Source of the DNA: Limnoglobus roseus
GTDB taxonomy: Bacteria; Planctomycetota; Planctomycetia; Gemmatales; Gemmataceae
NCBI RefSeq assembly: GCF_008254045.1
Contig: NZ_CP042425.1
Location: 3,286,001 to 3,350,000, forward strand
DNA: 64,000 nt
Direction: 5' to 3'
Of this stretch, positions 42,619-51,503 are shown one piece after another. Every line of letters begins with the position of its first letter. The stretch's first letter is position 1. The position numbers and the translations under genes are program-made. The notes under the pieces were generated by a model. That model made no database searches, was not told where the DNA came from, and saw only the letters and a program-made list of their open reading frames with translations.

Positions 42619-43476
42619 ATGCGACTACTCCTGCTGGCGATTGCCTTCGCCCTCCCCTCGTTCGCTTCCGCCCAGACGGCCGCCGAAAAGCAGGCGACGT
42701 TGCAGTACCTCGCCGGGCTGCAAGACGCTGCGACCGGGACGTTCAAGCTGAACGCGAAGACCCCACCGGGCTTGCGGGCTACGTCGTCGGCCGTGCGGGC
42801 CACGAGGTACCTCGGCGGCGACCTGGCCCACAAGGACAAGATCACGGCGTTCGTGCTGTCGTGCTACGACCCTGCCACCGGCGGCTTCCACGAACTCGAC
42901 GCAAAGCCGGACGTGACCGTCACTGCCATCGGCGTGATGGCAGCGGTGGAACTCGGCATCCCCGAGGCGAAGTTTCCGAAAGCGGTCGAGTACTTGCACG
43001 CGAACGCCAAGACCTTCGAAGACGTTCGCATCGGGGCCGCCGCCCTGGAAGCGTTGGAGAAGAAGCCCGATTGGACCGACGCCTGGATCAAGTTGGCCGA
43101 CGCGCAACTCAACAACGACGGCACCGCCGGCAAGGGCGACGGCCTGGCCCGCGACAGTGCCAGCGTGGCCGCGATGAAACTCCGCCTCGGCTACCCGCTC
43201 GCGAACAAGGCGAAGGTGATCGAGCAGATCAAGGCCGGCCAACGGCCCGACGGGGCCTGGGGCAAGGCTGGCGCGAAGGGCGGCGACGGCGAGACGACCT
43301 ACCGCGTGATGCGTTCTCTGATGCTGGCGAAGGAGAAGCCGCGAGACGCCGCGAAACTCCGCGAGTTCTTCGCGGCCTGCCGCAACGCCGACGGCGGTTA
43401 CGGCGTCGCCCCCGGCGAGCCGTCCAGCGTCAGCGGCGTCTACTACCAGGCGATCGTGGCGAAATGGCTGAAGTGA
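42619..43476 (+). CDS. secreted prenyltransferase/squalene-cyclase-fold repeat protein, 285 aa
   Basis: The signal peptide is MRLLLLAIAFALPSFASA. Helical repeats of the alpha/alpha barrel kind follow: LQYLAGLQDAATGTFKLNAK, VLSCYDPATGGFHEL and FFAACRNADGGYGVAPGEPS, with the CxNxDGG(Y/F)G motif typical of the prenyltransferase and squalene oxidase repeat. Active-site acidic DxDD of cyclases is not seen, so enzymatic function is doubtful. Convergent with ilvA, 25 bases away. Confidence 0.7.
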   Translation: MRLLLLAIAFALPSFASAQTAAEKQATLQYLAGLQDAATGTFKLNAKTPPGLRATSSAVRATRYLGGDLAHKDKITAFVLSCYDPATGGFHELDAKPDVTVTAIGVMAAVELGIPEAKFPKAVEYLHANAKTFEDVRIGAAALEALEKKPDWTDAWIKLADAQLNNDGTAGKGDGLARDSASVAAMKLRLGYPLANKAKVIEQIKAGQRPDGAWGKAGAKGGDGETTYRVMRSLMLAKEKPRDAAKLREFFAACRNADGGYGVAPGEPSSVSGVYYQAIVAKWLK

Positions 43477-43501
43477 CGGAGACTTCGTCCGGCTCACAGT
43501 C

Positions 43502-45022
43502 TTATCGCAGGAACAGGTGGTACACCGGGTTCTGCGTCTCGTCGGCACACGGGTAGCCGAGGGTGTCGAGGAACTCCTGAAAGGCGGGCCGGTCGCCCTC
43601 GGGCACCTGGATGCCGACGAGGATGCGGCCGTAATCGGCCCCCTGGTTGCGGTAGTGGAACAAGCTGATGTTCCAGTTCGGGTGCAGGCACGACAGGAAC
43701 CGCATCAGGGCACCCGGCCGCTCCGGGAACTGGAACCGAAACAGCCGTTCGTCCGTGGCCAGCCGGCTCCGCCCGCCGACCATGTAGCGGACGTGCTCCT
43801 TCGAAAGATCGTCCGCCCCGAGGTCCACGGCGGCAAACCCCTCGGCCGCGAGCGACTGCCGAATCGCGCCCGCTTCCCCGCGGTTCCGGGTGGCCAGGCC
43901 GACGAGGACGTGGGCCGTCGTCTCGTCGGAGATGCGGTAGCTGAACTCGGTCACGCTCCGCTGGCCGATGATCTGACACATCCGTTTGAAGCTCCCGCGC
44001 TCCTCGGGGATGGTCACGGCGAACAGGGCCTCCCGCTCCTCGCCGGCCTCGGCCCGCTCGGCCACAAACCGCAGCCGGTCGAAGTTCATGTTCGCCCCGC
44101 AGGTGATCGCGACTAGCGATTGTTCCTTGAGGCCGTGCCGGGCGGCGTACTGCTTCAACCCGGCAATGCCCATCGCCCCGGCCGGTTCCAGGATGCTCCG
44201 AGTGTCTTCGAACGCATCCTTGATCGCGGCACACACGGCGTCGGTGTCCACGGTGACGAAGTCGTCGACCAGTTCCCGCGTCAGGCGGAATGTCTCCTCG
44301 CCGACGAGTTTGACGGCCGTCCCGTCGGAGAAGAGGCCCACGTCCGGGAGGGGAACCCGCCGGCCGGCCGCGACCGAGCGGATCATCGCGTCGGAATCGG
44401 TCATCTGCACGCCGATCACCTTAACCTCCGGTCGCACGGCCTTGACGTAGGCCGCCACCCCGGAGATCAGTCCGCCCCCGCCGATGGCGACGAACACCGC
44501 GTGAAGGGGGTGCTGGTGTTGGCGTAGAATTTCCATGCCGATCGTGCCCTGACCGGCGATCACGTCCGGGTCGTCGAACGGGTGGACAAAGACGTGCCCG
44601 TGGCGCTGCTGCAATTCGAGGGCGTGGGTGTAGGCGTCGGAGTAGCTGTCCCCGTGCAGGACGACTTCACCACCGAGGGAACGGACGGCGTCGGCCTTGA
44701 GGCTCGGCGTGGTCACCGGCATCACGACGACGGCACGACAGCCGAGTCGGCGCGCACTGAGGGCCACACCCTGAGCGTGGTTGCCGGCCGACGCGCACAC
44801 GACGCCGCGGGCCAACTCTTCGGGCGACAGGCGGGCCATCTTGTTGTAAGCCCCGCGGAGCTTGAAGCTGAACACCGGCTGGGTGTCTTCCCGCTTGAGC
44901 CAGACCGAATTGCCCAGGCGGGCCGAGAGTTTCCCGGCCCGCTCCAGCGGCGATTCGATCGCCACGTCGTACACCCGGGCGTTCAGAATCCGCTTCAGGT
45001 AATCCGAGACGCTCGTTTCCAT
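43502..45022 (-). CDS. ilvA: biosynthetic threonine deaminase
   Basis: This PLP enzyme converts threonine to 2-oxobutanoate, the first step toward isoleucine. Seen: Lys54 in FSFKLRGAYNKMARLSPEEL, the phosphate-binding glycine loop VAIGGGGLISGVAAY, and two C-terminal ACT-like regulatory repeats (FAVTIPEERGSFKRMCQIIG and FRFQFPERPGALMRFLSCLH), giving the long allosteric form of 506 residues. Isoleucine feedback is expected from the family. A strong hairpin with a T-run ends 18 bases upstream of its start, so expression may need read-through. Confidence 0.93.
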   Translation of the reverse strand: METSVSDYLKRILNARVYDVAIESPLERAGKLSARLGNSVWLKREDTQPVFSFKLRGAYNKMARLSPEELARGVVCASAGNHAQGVALSARRLGCRAVVVMPVTTPSLKADAVRSLGGEVVLHGDSYSDAYTHALELQQRHGHVFVHPFDDPDVIAGQGTIGMEILRQHQHPLHAVFVAIGGGGLISGVAAYVKAVRPEVKVIGVQMTDSDAMIRSVAAGRRVPLPDVGLFSDGTAVKLVGEETFRLTRELVDDFVTVDTDAVCAAIKDAFEDTRSILEPAGAMGIAGLKQYAARHGLKEQSLVAITCGANMNFDRLRFVAERAEAGEEREALFAVTIPEERGSFKRMCQIIGQRSVTEFSYRISDETTAHVLVGLATRNRGEAGAIRQSLAAEGFAAVDLGADDLSKEHVRYMVGGRSRLATDERLFRFQFPERPGALMRFLSCLHPNWNISLFHYRNQGADYGRILVGIQVPEGDRPAFQEFLDTLGYPCADETQNPVYHLFLR

Positions 45023-45040
45023 TCCTCACACGCCCTCGAC

Positions 45041-45092
45041 AAAAAATCGGCCCGGGGTCGTCACCACTCCTTGAAGTGATAGCGACCCCGGG
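45041..45092 (-). terminator. intrinsic terminator immediately upstream of ilvA
   Basis: On the minus strand, CCCGGGGTCG (45092-45083) pairs perfectly with 45060-45051, with an inner TCAC/GTGA stem. T-run TTTTTT follows at 45046-45041. The halogenase-like gene ends at 45130 and ilvA starts at 45022, leaving only 18 bases between the T-run and the ATG. It can end the upstream transcript or act as an attenuator for ilvA. Confidence 0.8.
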
Positions 45093-45129
45093 CGGAATTC
45101 GAAAGCACCGATTGGCGACAGGTCCGCGG

Positions 45130-46449
45130 TCAGCGCAGCGGGTCGGGTGGGAGGAACAACTCGTTGACCTTGTCCGCGGCCTCTGGCGGTGCCCCGGCCG
45201 ACCACGCCGGGATCGCCTTCTTCTCCGGCGGATAGAGCGACTCCAACGGCTCCCAGACTACGTCCACGTGATCGTCGAACAGGTCGCCGATGAGCAGGTC
45301 CGTCACCTTCCCCTTCAGGTGCGGGTGCGTCTTCACGAACTTCCCGAAGCTGAACCCGTCGTAATATTCGCACACCAGCCGTCGCATCCGGTCCACGCCC
45401 TTGCCGAACATCTCGCCCCACCGGCCGAGTTGCGCCGCCGACGTGTCGCCTGCGGTTAGCCCATCGGCAATCGCGTCCGCCGCCAACTCGCCGGACTTTA
45501 ACGCTAGCAGCACGCCGGACGAGTACAGCGGGTCGAGGAACCCGAAGGCATCGCCGATCAGCACCCACCCGTCGCCGGCCACCTGTGACGAGCGGTACGA
45601 GTAGTCCTTCGTCGCGTAGTACCCGGTCGCCCGTGTCCCGGACGCGAGACGTTCCTGAATGGCCGGGCAGGCATTGATTTCTTCCTGGTACGTCTGCTCG
45701 TGGGGGCCGCGGCCCTTGAACAAGTAGTCGAACGGGGCCACGACGCCGACGCTGATCGTATCGTCATGCTGCGGGATGTACCACCACCACCCGTGCTTGT
45801 TCGGCGTCTGCACGACCAGCGTCGCCCCCTCGTCGCGGCCGGTGTCGCGGTACGCCCCGCGCCAGTACGTCCAGATCGCCCCCTTGTTCAACACCGGGTC
45901 CCACTGCCGCAGTTTGAGCCGGTTCTGGAGCATGGTGCTCTGGCCACTGGCGTCCACGACGACCTTCGCCCGCACCTCTTCCGTCCCGCCGCCGTCCTTC
46001 TGAACCTTCACGCCGACGGCCCGATCGCCCTCGAAAATCACCTCCAGCACGCGGGCCGGCTGGTGGACTTCGACGCCGTGCTCGCGGGCGTTGTCGAGCA
46101 TCATCGTGTCGAACTCGCTGCGGATCACCTGCCACGTCTGCGAGCACTCGCCCGGCTTGTTCTCGTCGAAGTAGAACGGGGCCGACTGCCGGCCGATCGC
46201 GTTGACGAACTGGACGCTGTGCTTCTTGACGAACGGGCTGGCTTTCATCTTCGGGAGCATGTTCAACCGATGGAAGACCCAGTACGTCTCGGGGATGAGC
46301 GACTCGCCGATGTGGAAGCGGGGGAACTTCTCCCGCTCGAACAGCCGAACCTTGACGCCGCGCTGGGCGAGCATGGTGGAGACGGTACTGCCGGCCGGCC
46401 CGCCGCCGATCACGACAACGTCGGTACTGGAAGTGGTATCAGACGCCAT
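45130..46449 (-). CDS. flavin-dependent halogenase-like oxidoreductase, 439 aa
   Basis: The FAD-binding loop GGGPAG (15-20) is preceded by TDVVVIGG. WWWYIP (221-226) fits the WxWxIP motif that marks flavin halogenases, and GDAFGFLDPLYSSG (299-312) is the second FAD-contact motif. Length and motifs match the tryptophan-halogenase-like/geranylgeranyl reductase-like group, which uses reduced flavin. Whether it halogenates or oxidises is not known, and no flavin reductase is adjacent. It lies downstream of the secreted CxxCH gene and carries a MarR-type site at 46534. Confidence 0.75.
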   Translation of the reverse strand: MASDTTSSTDVVVIGGGPAGSTVSTMLAQRGVKVRLFEREKFPRFHIGESLIPETYWVFHRLNMLPKMKASPFVKKHSVQFVNAIGRQSAPFYFDENKPGECSQTWQVIRSEFDTMMLDNAREHGVEVHQPARVLEVIFEGDRAVGVKVQKDGGGTEEVRAKVVVDASGQSTMLQNRLKLRQWDPVLNKGAIWTYWRGAYRDTGRDEGATLVVQTPNKHGWWWYIPQHDDTISVGVVAPFDYLFKGRGPHEQTYQEEINACPAIQERLASGTRATGYYATKDYSYRSSQVAGDGWVLIGDAFGFLDPLYSSGVLLALKSGELAADAIADGLTAGDTSAAQLGRWGEMFGKGVDRMRRLVCEYYDGFSFGKFVKTHPHLKGKVTDLLIGDLFDDHVDVVWEPLESLYPPEKKAIPAWSAGAPPEAADKVNELFLPPDPLR

Positions 46450-46533
46450 GAGGAACTCCGAATCGGGTGGGAGAGGTCACGCGGATCACGGTGCGGTTGT
46501 CGTTATCGTCACAGTACACGTTCAGACGATATC

Positions 46534-46546
46534 TGTCCAAACAAAT
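46534..46546. promoter_or_regulatory. candidate MarR operator upstream of halogenase-like gene
   Basis: TGTCCAAACAAAT lies 85 bases before the start at 46449. It differs at two of 13 positions from TGTCTAGACAAAT at 47941-47953 in the MarR-gene control region. The flanking CCAAACAAATATTTGG has its own dyad (CCAAA/TTTGG). Shared control is inference. Confidence 0.45.
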
Positions 46547-46588
46547 ATTTGGCCGCGGGCCGTCGGAACGGATCGGGCAAGAGGGCAG

Positions 46589-47890
46589 TCAGTCTTTTCG
46601 CCAGTAGGCCGGCAGGGTCGGCTTGGTTTCGCGGAGGATTTCGAGAATGGAACGACGGTCGTCGGCCGTCAGGTGTTTGAACGCGGCGTCCTTGTCTCGG
46701 CCGATCAGCACGTCGAACAGTTTGCGGAGAACGTACTCCCGCACCTCGCCCGGCATCTTGTCGAACGCCTCGGAGTAGATCAGGAAACTGCACGGGTAGC
46801 GGAACAGCTGCGTCTTCAGGTCAAAGTCCCGCAAGGACCGCTTGGCCTTGTCGAACGGCCCGCGGGCAGCGAACTCCTCGGCGAAGCCGCTTGTCCCCTT
46901 GACCGCGTCGGTCAGCTTCGCCTCCTCGCAGAACAGCAACCCCTTCAGCAGGTCGTCCCCGACCGAGGCGATGCGGCTCTTGACCGAGTCGTACCGCGTC
47001 GTCGCCGGTTCCTTCAGGGCACGGTTCAACTCGTCCTGGTAGTGCAACGCCACGCGGGTTTCGTAGGTCGCCCGCGCGATCCGGTTGTGGACGGTTGTCT
47101 GGTGGCCGAGGACCATGAGGGCGACGATGTCGCTGTGCGGCGTGAGGTAACGATTGACCGTAAAGAACGGCTTCAGGTCGGTGACGTTCTGCGATCCGCC
47201 CGGCAGCACGGGGTCGGCGTCGTCGGACCGGCCCTTGTGCCAGCGGTTGCCCAGGTGCTCTTGCTTGCCGTGCGTGCCGGTGACGTACCACCCGCCCCAC
47301 CGCTCCGCGAACGGGCTGGCGTCGTCGGTCCGGTAGCTGCCGTTGGCCAGCAGCGGTTCGCCGCCGCGGTCGGCGAAGACCGACCGCATCAGGTGGCCGG
47401 GCACGCCCCGCGTCGGCGACGCCCCGTGGCACGTCAGGCACGACTCGGTCTGCCGGACGAACCGAGGCCGGACCGCCGGTTCCTGGTCGATCGTGTAGTA
47501 AACCGTGCCGAGGGCGGCGTCGGCGACCGACACCTCCAGTACGTCGCCGAGGGGCGTGAACCCGACGTACACGTCGTCGTTGAAGTAGACCGCCCGTGGG
47601 GTCTTCGCCGTGATCCGCTGCCGCTGGAGACTCGTCTTCGAGAACACGAGAAGCTGCGACGACTCGGGAACTTTCAGGGCCGCCAGAGCGGACTTGAGGT
47701 AGCCGTGGTCGTCGTCGAAGGCGAGCTTCGGCTTCGCGGCCTGCAAGCGTGAGACGGGGTTGTCCGCGGCGGCCTTCGCGTAGCGGATCGGGGCTTGGTC
47801 GTAGTCGAACGTCTGGGCCGCTGCGTCGGGGACCGTGGCGAACACAACCGTGGCCGCGAGTACGAGCGAGAGTCGGAAGAATTCGAACAT
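46589..47890 (-). CDS. secreted single-haem (CxxCH) protein, 433 aa
   Basis: ATG 47890 follows GAGG by seven bases; upstream extensions lack coding composition. The signal peptide MFEFFRLSLVLAATVVFATV (then PDAAAQ) is followed by a body with CLTCH at 151-155 in TESCLTCHGASPTRGVPGHL, and the conserved WGGWYVTGTHGKQEHLGNRW. I recognise this as a family of uncharacterised planctomycete and proteobacterial c-type proteins. It is divergent from a MarR regulator, 90 bases away, and upstream of the halogenase-like gene, from which 139 bases separate it. Confidence 0.75.
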   Translation of the reverse strand: MFEFFRLSLVLAATVVFATVPDAAAQTFDYDQAPIRYAKAAADNPVSRLQAAKPKLAFDDDHGYLKSALAALKVPESSQLLVFSKTSLQRQRITAKTPRAVYFNDDVYVGFTPLGDVLEVSVADAALGTVYYTIDQEPAVRPRFVRQTESCLTCHGASPTRGVPGHLMRSVFADRGGEPLLANGSYRTDDASPFAERWGGWYVTGTHGKQEHLGNRWHKGRSDDADPVLPGGSQNVTDLKPFFTVNRYLTPHSDIVALMVLGHQTTVHNRIARATYETRVALHYQDELNRALKEPATTRYDSVKSRIASVGDDLLKGLLFCEEAKLTDAVKGTSGFAEEFAARGPFDKAKRSLRDFDLKTQLFRYPCSFLIYSEAFDKMPGEVREYVLRKLFDVLIGRDKDAAFKHLTADDRRSILEILRETKPTLPAYWRKD

Positions 47891-47924
47891 CCCAAACCTC
47901 AATCCGGGCAGACCTCCGCGTGAC

Positions 47925-47955
47925 AGTATAGCAGCACAAATGTCTAGACAAATGT
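47925..47955 (-). promoter_or_regulatory. overlapping promoter and MarR-type operator
   Basis: On the minus strand TTGTCT (47951-47946) and TATACT (47930-47925), 15 bases apart, resemble a sigma-70-type promoter for the gene starting 47890. The -35 element overlaps the perfect palindrome TGTCTAGACA (47941-47950), which is bracketed by two direct copies of ACAAATGT (47936-47943, 47948-47955). The arrangement fits repression by the divergent MarR protein. Confidence 0.6.
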
Positions 47956-47980
47956 CGTTCGAACGGATATTTTGGACGAG

Positions 47981-48466
47981 ATGACGACGCCCACCCCCCG
48001 CCCCGCGGCCCGGCGGTTCGACTCGCCCCAACAGGAGGCGTACCTCGCCCTGTGGCGGACGTACGACCGCCTTCGGGCGATCGAGGACGAACTCTTCGCG
48101 CAATTCGACCTCACCGCCCAGCAGTACAACCTGCTCCGCCTGCTCCAGGCCGATCGCCCGGCCCCCGTGCCCGTCTCGCGGCTGTCGGAACGGCTCGTCT
48201 CGCGTGCCCCGGACATGACCCGCATCCTGGACCGGCTCGAAACCCGCGGACTCGTCCTGCGGGCAAGATCGACCGAGGACCGGCGGGCGGTGTTCGTTAG
48301 CATCACTCAACCAGGGCTTGAACTTCTTCGGCAAATCGCTCGCCCTCTCGCGGCCTGTCATGAGCGACAAATCGGCCACCTCTCGGGGAAGGAACTCCAA
48401 TCCCTGATCGACCTCCTGAAATTGACCCGCCAACCCCACGAGGCGGACGACAGCCCCTGGAAGTGA
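47981..48466 (+). CDS. MarR-family transcriptional regulator, 161 aa
   Basis: Seen: ALWRTYDRLRAIEDELFAQF, LTAQQYNLLRLLQADRPAPV (start of the winged helix), then PVSRLSERLVSRAPDMTRIL DNA-recognition region, and DRLETRGLVLRARSTEDRRA with the conserved wing DRR. The start ATG 47981 is preferred over TTG 47972. MarR proteins often respond to phenolic or redox ligands. Divergent to the CxxCH gene, and its control region holds the candidate operator TGTCTAGACA. Confidence 0.85.
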   Translation: MTTPTPRPAARRFDSPQQEAYLALWRTYDRLRAIEDELFAQFDLTAQQYNLLRLLQADRPAPVPVSRLSERLVSRAPDMTRILDRLETRGLVLRARSTEDRRAVFVSITQPGLELLRQIARPLAACHERQIGHLSGKELQSLIDLLKLTRQPHEADDSPWK

Positions 48467-48589
48467 TCGAATTCTTGTGGCGGTTCGTTCGCTCCCCGGC
48501 TACGCTGTGACCGATGTTTACTTGCGCAGGGTCCGCCGGCCGGCGCGATCGAGTTGGCTGAATCAGTGTTCGGCCGCAGAGGGCTTCCA

Positions 48590-49114
48590 GTGGCAATTGC
48601 CCCCGATCAGTTTTGGGGATCGAATTACTACAAACACCCGCCGCTAACAGACGAGATGACTGCGGAGGCTGAGCGGCAACTCGGGGTCAAACTACCGGCC
48701 GAGTACCTCGCGCTTCTCCACATCCAAAACGGCGGGTACACCCACGGGTTCGGCTTCCCCATGAACCGGCCGACGAAGTGGGCGGCCGATCATGTGCCAC
48801 TCGACTACCTGTTCGGGATCGTCACCGACCCGGACCATCGCACGGCGCAGAACATCCTCGATACCGCGTACCTGACGGCCGAGTGGGGACTACCGCCCCG
48901 CCAAGTCCTTCTCACGGGCGATGGGCACTGGTGGATCAGCCTGGACTACCGATCCGGCGAAGTGCCGTCGGTCGCGTGGCTATACATCGACCTCGGCGAA
49001 GACATCCAAGTAGCCCCGTCATTCGCGGCGTTCCTGGACGGGCTCTTGCCGGAGTCGGCGTTTGCCGATGATGAAGAGTCCGAACCAGATGCGGCAGAAG
49101 GGAGTGAGGCATGA
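48590..49114 (+). CDS. SMI1/KNR4 (SUKH) family protein, 174 aa
   Basis: GTG 48590 with GAGGG six bases upstream is preferred over TTG 48554. The N-terminal domain AEAERQLGVKLPAEYLALLH followed by IQNGGYTHGFGFPMNRP is a SUKH/SMI1 pattern (a glycine-rich GGY motif after the helix). Further: LLTGDGHWWISLDYRSG. Such proteins often act as immunity proteins or in nucleotide metabolism. The stop overlaps the pectate lyase start by ATGA, an unusual pairing. Confidence 0.8.
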   Translation: MAIAPDQFWGSNYYKHPPLTDEMTAEAERQLGVKLPAEYLALLHIQNGGYTHGFGFPMNRPTKWAADHVPLDYLFGIVTDPDHRTAQNILDTAYLTAEWGLPPRQVLLTGDGHWWISLDYRSGEVPSVAWLYIDLGEDIQVAPSFAAFLDGLLPESAFADDEESEPDAAEGSEA

Positions 49115-50226
49115 TCCGTTTTCTGGGACTTCAAACTCACCAGAGTTCCTGCCACTGCTTGAGTGGGCCGTTCGGCTGCCGATCCATTATCGCCTTCGTC
49201 GTCGCCGTCTGTCTGGCGGTTGGCCCCGTCGCGGCCGGCCCGGGAGAGTACCTCAAGAAGCCCGACACTTGGTTCGCCGGGGACGAAGCCAAGAAGATCG
49301 CGGCGAACATCCTGTCCTTCCAAACTGAACTCGGCGGGTGGCCGAAGAACGAATCCACGACCGCCGGGCCGTACACCGGCGACCGCAAGGACCTCAAGCC
49401 GACCTACGACAACGGGGCGACCACCGACGAACTGCGATTCCTCGCCCGGATTTACAGTGCGACGAAGGACGCCCCGTACAAGACCGCGTTCGACCGCGGC
49501 CTCGATTACGTCCTCGCGGGGCAGTACCCCAACGGCGGATGGCCGCAGTACCACCCGCCGGGCAAAGGCTACCACCGGCACATCACCTTCAACGACAATG
49601 CGATGGTCCGCCTCCTGACGTTCCTCCGCGAAGTGGCGACGACCAAGACTTACGCCTTCGTTGACGACGCCCGCCGGAAGACCGCCGCGACCGCCTTCGA
49701 CCGGGGTATCGTGTGCATTTTGAAGTGCCAGATTAAGGTCGACGGCAAGCTCACCGCGTGGTGCGCCCAGCACGACGAGATCGACTTCCGCCCGCGGCCG
49801 GCCCGCACGTTCGAGTTGGCGACTCTGAGCGGGTCCGAGTCGGTCGGCATCACGCGCATTCTGATGAGCCTGGACGACCCGTCGCCGGAGGTCGTGCGGG
49901 CGGTCGAGGCGGCGGCCGCGTGGTTCGAGGCGGCGAAGCTGACGGGCATCCGCGTGGCGTCTGAGAAGGACGAGAAGGGACCGAAGGGCGTGAACAAGGT
50001 AGTCGTGAAGGATCCGACGGCCCCGCCGCTGTGGGCCCGGTTCTATGAAATCGGGACGAACAAGCCCGTCTTTGCCGACCGGGACGGGGTGCAAAAAATG
50101 GCCCTCGCGGACATCGGGTACGAGCGGCGGAATGGGTACGCCTGGTACGGAGCGTGGCCGGAGAAACTATTGACGGTGGGATACCCGGCGTGGAAAAAGC
50201 GAGTTGCGGCAAAGACGGGGCGGTAG
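49111..50226 (+). CDS. secreted pectate lyase, PL10-like, 371 aa
   Basis: An export signal is present within the long N-terminus (SIIAFVVAVCLAVGPVAAGP, about 25-44). The body has ELGGWPKNESTTAGPYTGDR, DNGATTDELRFLARIYSATK, YPNGGWPQYHPPGKGYHRHI (substrate-binding region) and CAQHDEIDFRPRPARTFELA, all features of polysaccharide lyase family 10, which cleaves pectate by beta-elimination. Start ATG 49111 overlaps the SMI1-type gene. Predicted exported and active on plant-derived polymers. Confidence 0.85.
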   Translation: MIRFLGLQTHQSSCHCLSGPFGCRSIIAFVVAVCLAVGPVAAGPGEYLKKPDTWFAGDEAKKIAANILSFQTELGGWPKNESTTAGPYTGDRKDLKPTYDNGATTDELRFLARIYSATKDAPYKTAFDRGLDYVLAGQYPNGGWPQYHPPGKGYHRHITFNDNAMVRLLTFLREVATTKTYAFVDDARRKTAATAFDRGIVCILKCQIKVDGKLTAWCAQHDEIDFRPRPARTFELATLSGSESVGITRILMSLDDPSPEVVRAVEAAAAWFEAAKLTGIRVASEKDEKGPKGVNKVVVKDPTAPPLWARFYEIGTNKPVFADRDGVQKMALADIGYERRNGYAWYGAWPEKLLTVGYPAWKKRVAAKTGR

Positions 50227-50548
50227 GCCGATAACACCCTCAACCGGCAGTTCTGCCGGTAGTCTGGCCGTCGTGGTAAGAAACGGAATTGCGCTTGCCC
50301 CGGTCGATGTCCCGACAGGTATTCGTCGCAAGTTTCAAAGGGAACTGGCGGTGCCATTCGGCAACATGCGCCAGGCTCACGTCTCAAATCCTTGTTCGGG
50401 TTGATGGAATAAGTACTGAATGACAGATCGGCGTGGAGCCGGGGTCATTTTCATGAATCCTACACGGTTGACCCGTCGGCCGCATCTGTTTACAACAAAA
50501 CCAGTTCCTAACAGAACGTCGCCCTCTTTCTCTCCCGGAGTGCGTTCG
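50227..50548. other. 322-base intergenic region
   Basis: It contains a short hairpin, CCGGCAG-TT-CTGCCGG, about 20 bases after the pectate-lyase stop, which may contribute to termination. The right part must hold the promoter of the DUF1559 gene. I see no gene or RNA. Confidence 0.4.
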
Positions 50549-51487
50549 ATGTTTCGGTTCGTTTCCGCCCGCCGACGAGCGGCCTTTACGCTCATTGAGT
50601 TGCTCGTCGTCATTGCCATCATTGCCATCTTGATTGGATTGCTGTTGCCCGCCGTGCAGAAGGTTCGCGAGGCCGCCGCCCGGGCCAAGTGTTCCAACAA
50701 CCTCAAGCAGATCGGCATTGGCCTGCACGCCTTCCACGATGTGAACAACGGGTTCCCCGCTGGCCGCCTCGGGTGTGACGGTATCACCAGCGGCCCGTGC
50801 GCCGGCCTGCCGACAACGGGGATCGGCCGGGCCGGGTTGAGCGGCTTCGTCGCCATCCTGCCGTTCATGGAGTTGGACCCGCTGTACAAGATGTTCAGCA
50901 CGGTCGAGTACGGCTGGCCGACCAACGCCACGCCGATGTGGGTCGCCCTCAACCAGACGGCCATCGAGACGCGGCCGACCGTGTACGTCTGCCCGTCGGA
51001 CACCAGCGACGCGAGTGTCGCGAGCAACGGCATGGCGGCCAAGATTGGTAGCTACGCCTTCGTCTCCGGCTCCTTTGGCCCGTCGTCGGGCATCGCTGAC
51101 ACCGTGAAGATCACCAACAACGGTATGTTCGTGTACATCACCAAACGCCGCATTGCGGACGTGACCGACGGCACCAGCAACACGACGGCCGTCGGCGAGG
51201 TGTACGACGGCCACCTGGGCACGAACACGAACATCTGGAGCGTCGGCTCCCGGCACAACAGTTCGCTGCGGACGACCGAGAACCCGATCAACACCCCGCC
51301 GGGGACGGGCATCTGCTACGGTACGGGCACCAGCGCCATGAATGGCGCGTTCATGAGCCGCCACACGGGCGGGGCCAATTTCGCCCTGGCCGACGGCAGC
51401 GTTCGCTTCCTGCAGCAGAACATGGACATTACGGTGTACCGCAACCTCTCCACCATCCGGGGCGGCGAAGTCGCCACCAACCAGTAA
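50549..51487 (+). CDS. DUF1559 protein with type IV prepilin-like N-terminus, 312 aa
   Basis: The N-terminus [20 protein letters not shown] followed by [20 protein letters not shown] is a class III-type prepilin/pseudopilin signal with Glu at +5 (FTLIE). DUF1559 features follow: [30 protein letters not shown] [11 protein letters not shown] and the C-terminal [18 protein letters not shown]. This family is very expanded in planctomycetes; function is uncertain but the N-terminus predicts pilin-like processing. A lipoprotein gene follows after 16 bases. Confidence 0.92.
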   Translation: MFRFVSARRRAAFTLIELLVVIAIIAILIGLLLPAVQKVREAAARAKCSNNLKQIGIGLHAFHDVNNGFPAGRLGCDGITSGPCAGLPTTGIGRAGLSGFVAILPFMELDPLYKMFSTVEYGWPTNATPMWVALNQTAIETRPTVYVCPSDTSDASVASNGMAAKIGSYAFVSGSFGPSSGIADTVKITNNGMFVYITKRRIADVTDGTSNTTAVGEVYDGHLGTNTNIWSVGSRHNSSLRTTENPINTPPGTGICYGTGTSAMNGAFMSRHTGGANFALADGSVRFLQQNMDITVYRNLSTIRGGEVATNQ

Positions 51488-51503
51488 GCCAAAAGGATTT
51501 CCC

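Noticed and set aside
50227..50300. Possible riboswitch between the pectate lyase and DUF1559 genes.
   Set aside because: Only a short CCGGCAG hairpin is visible and no known riboswitch core.
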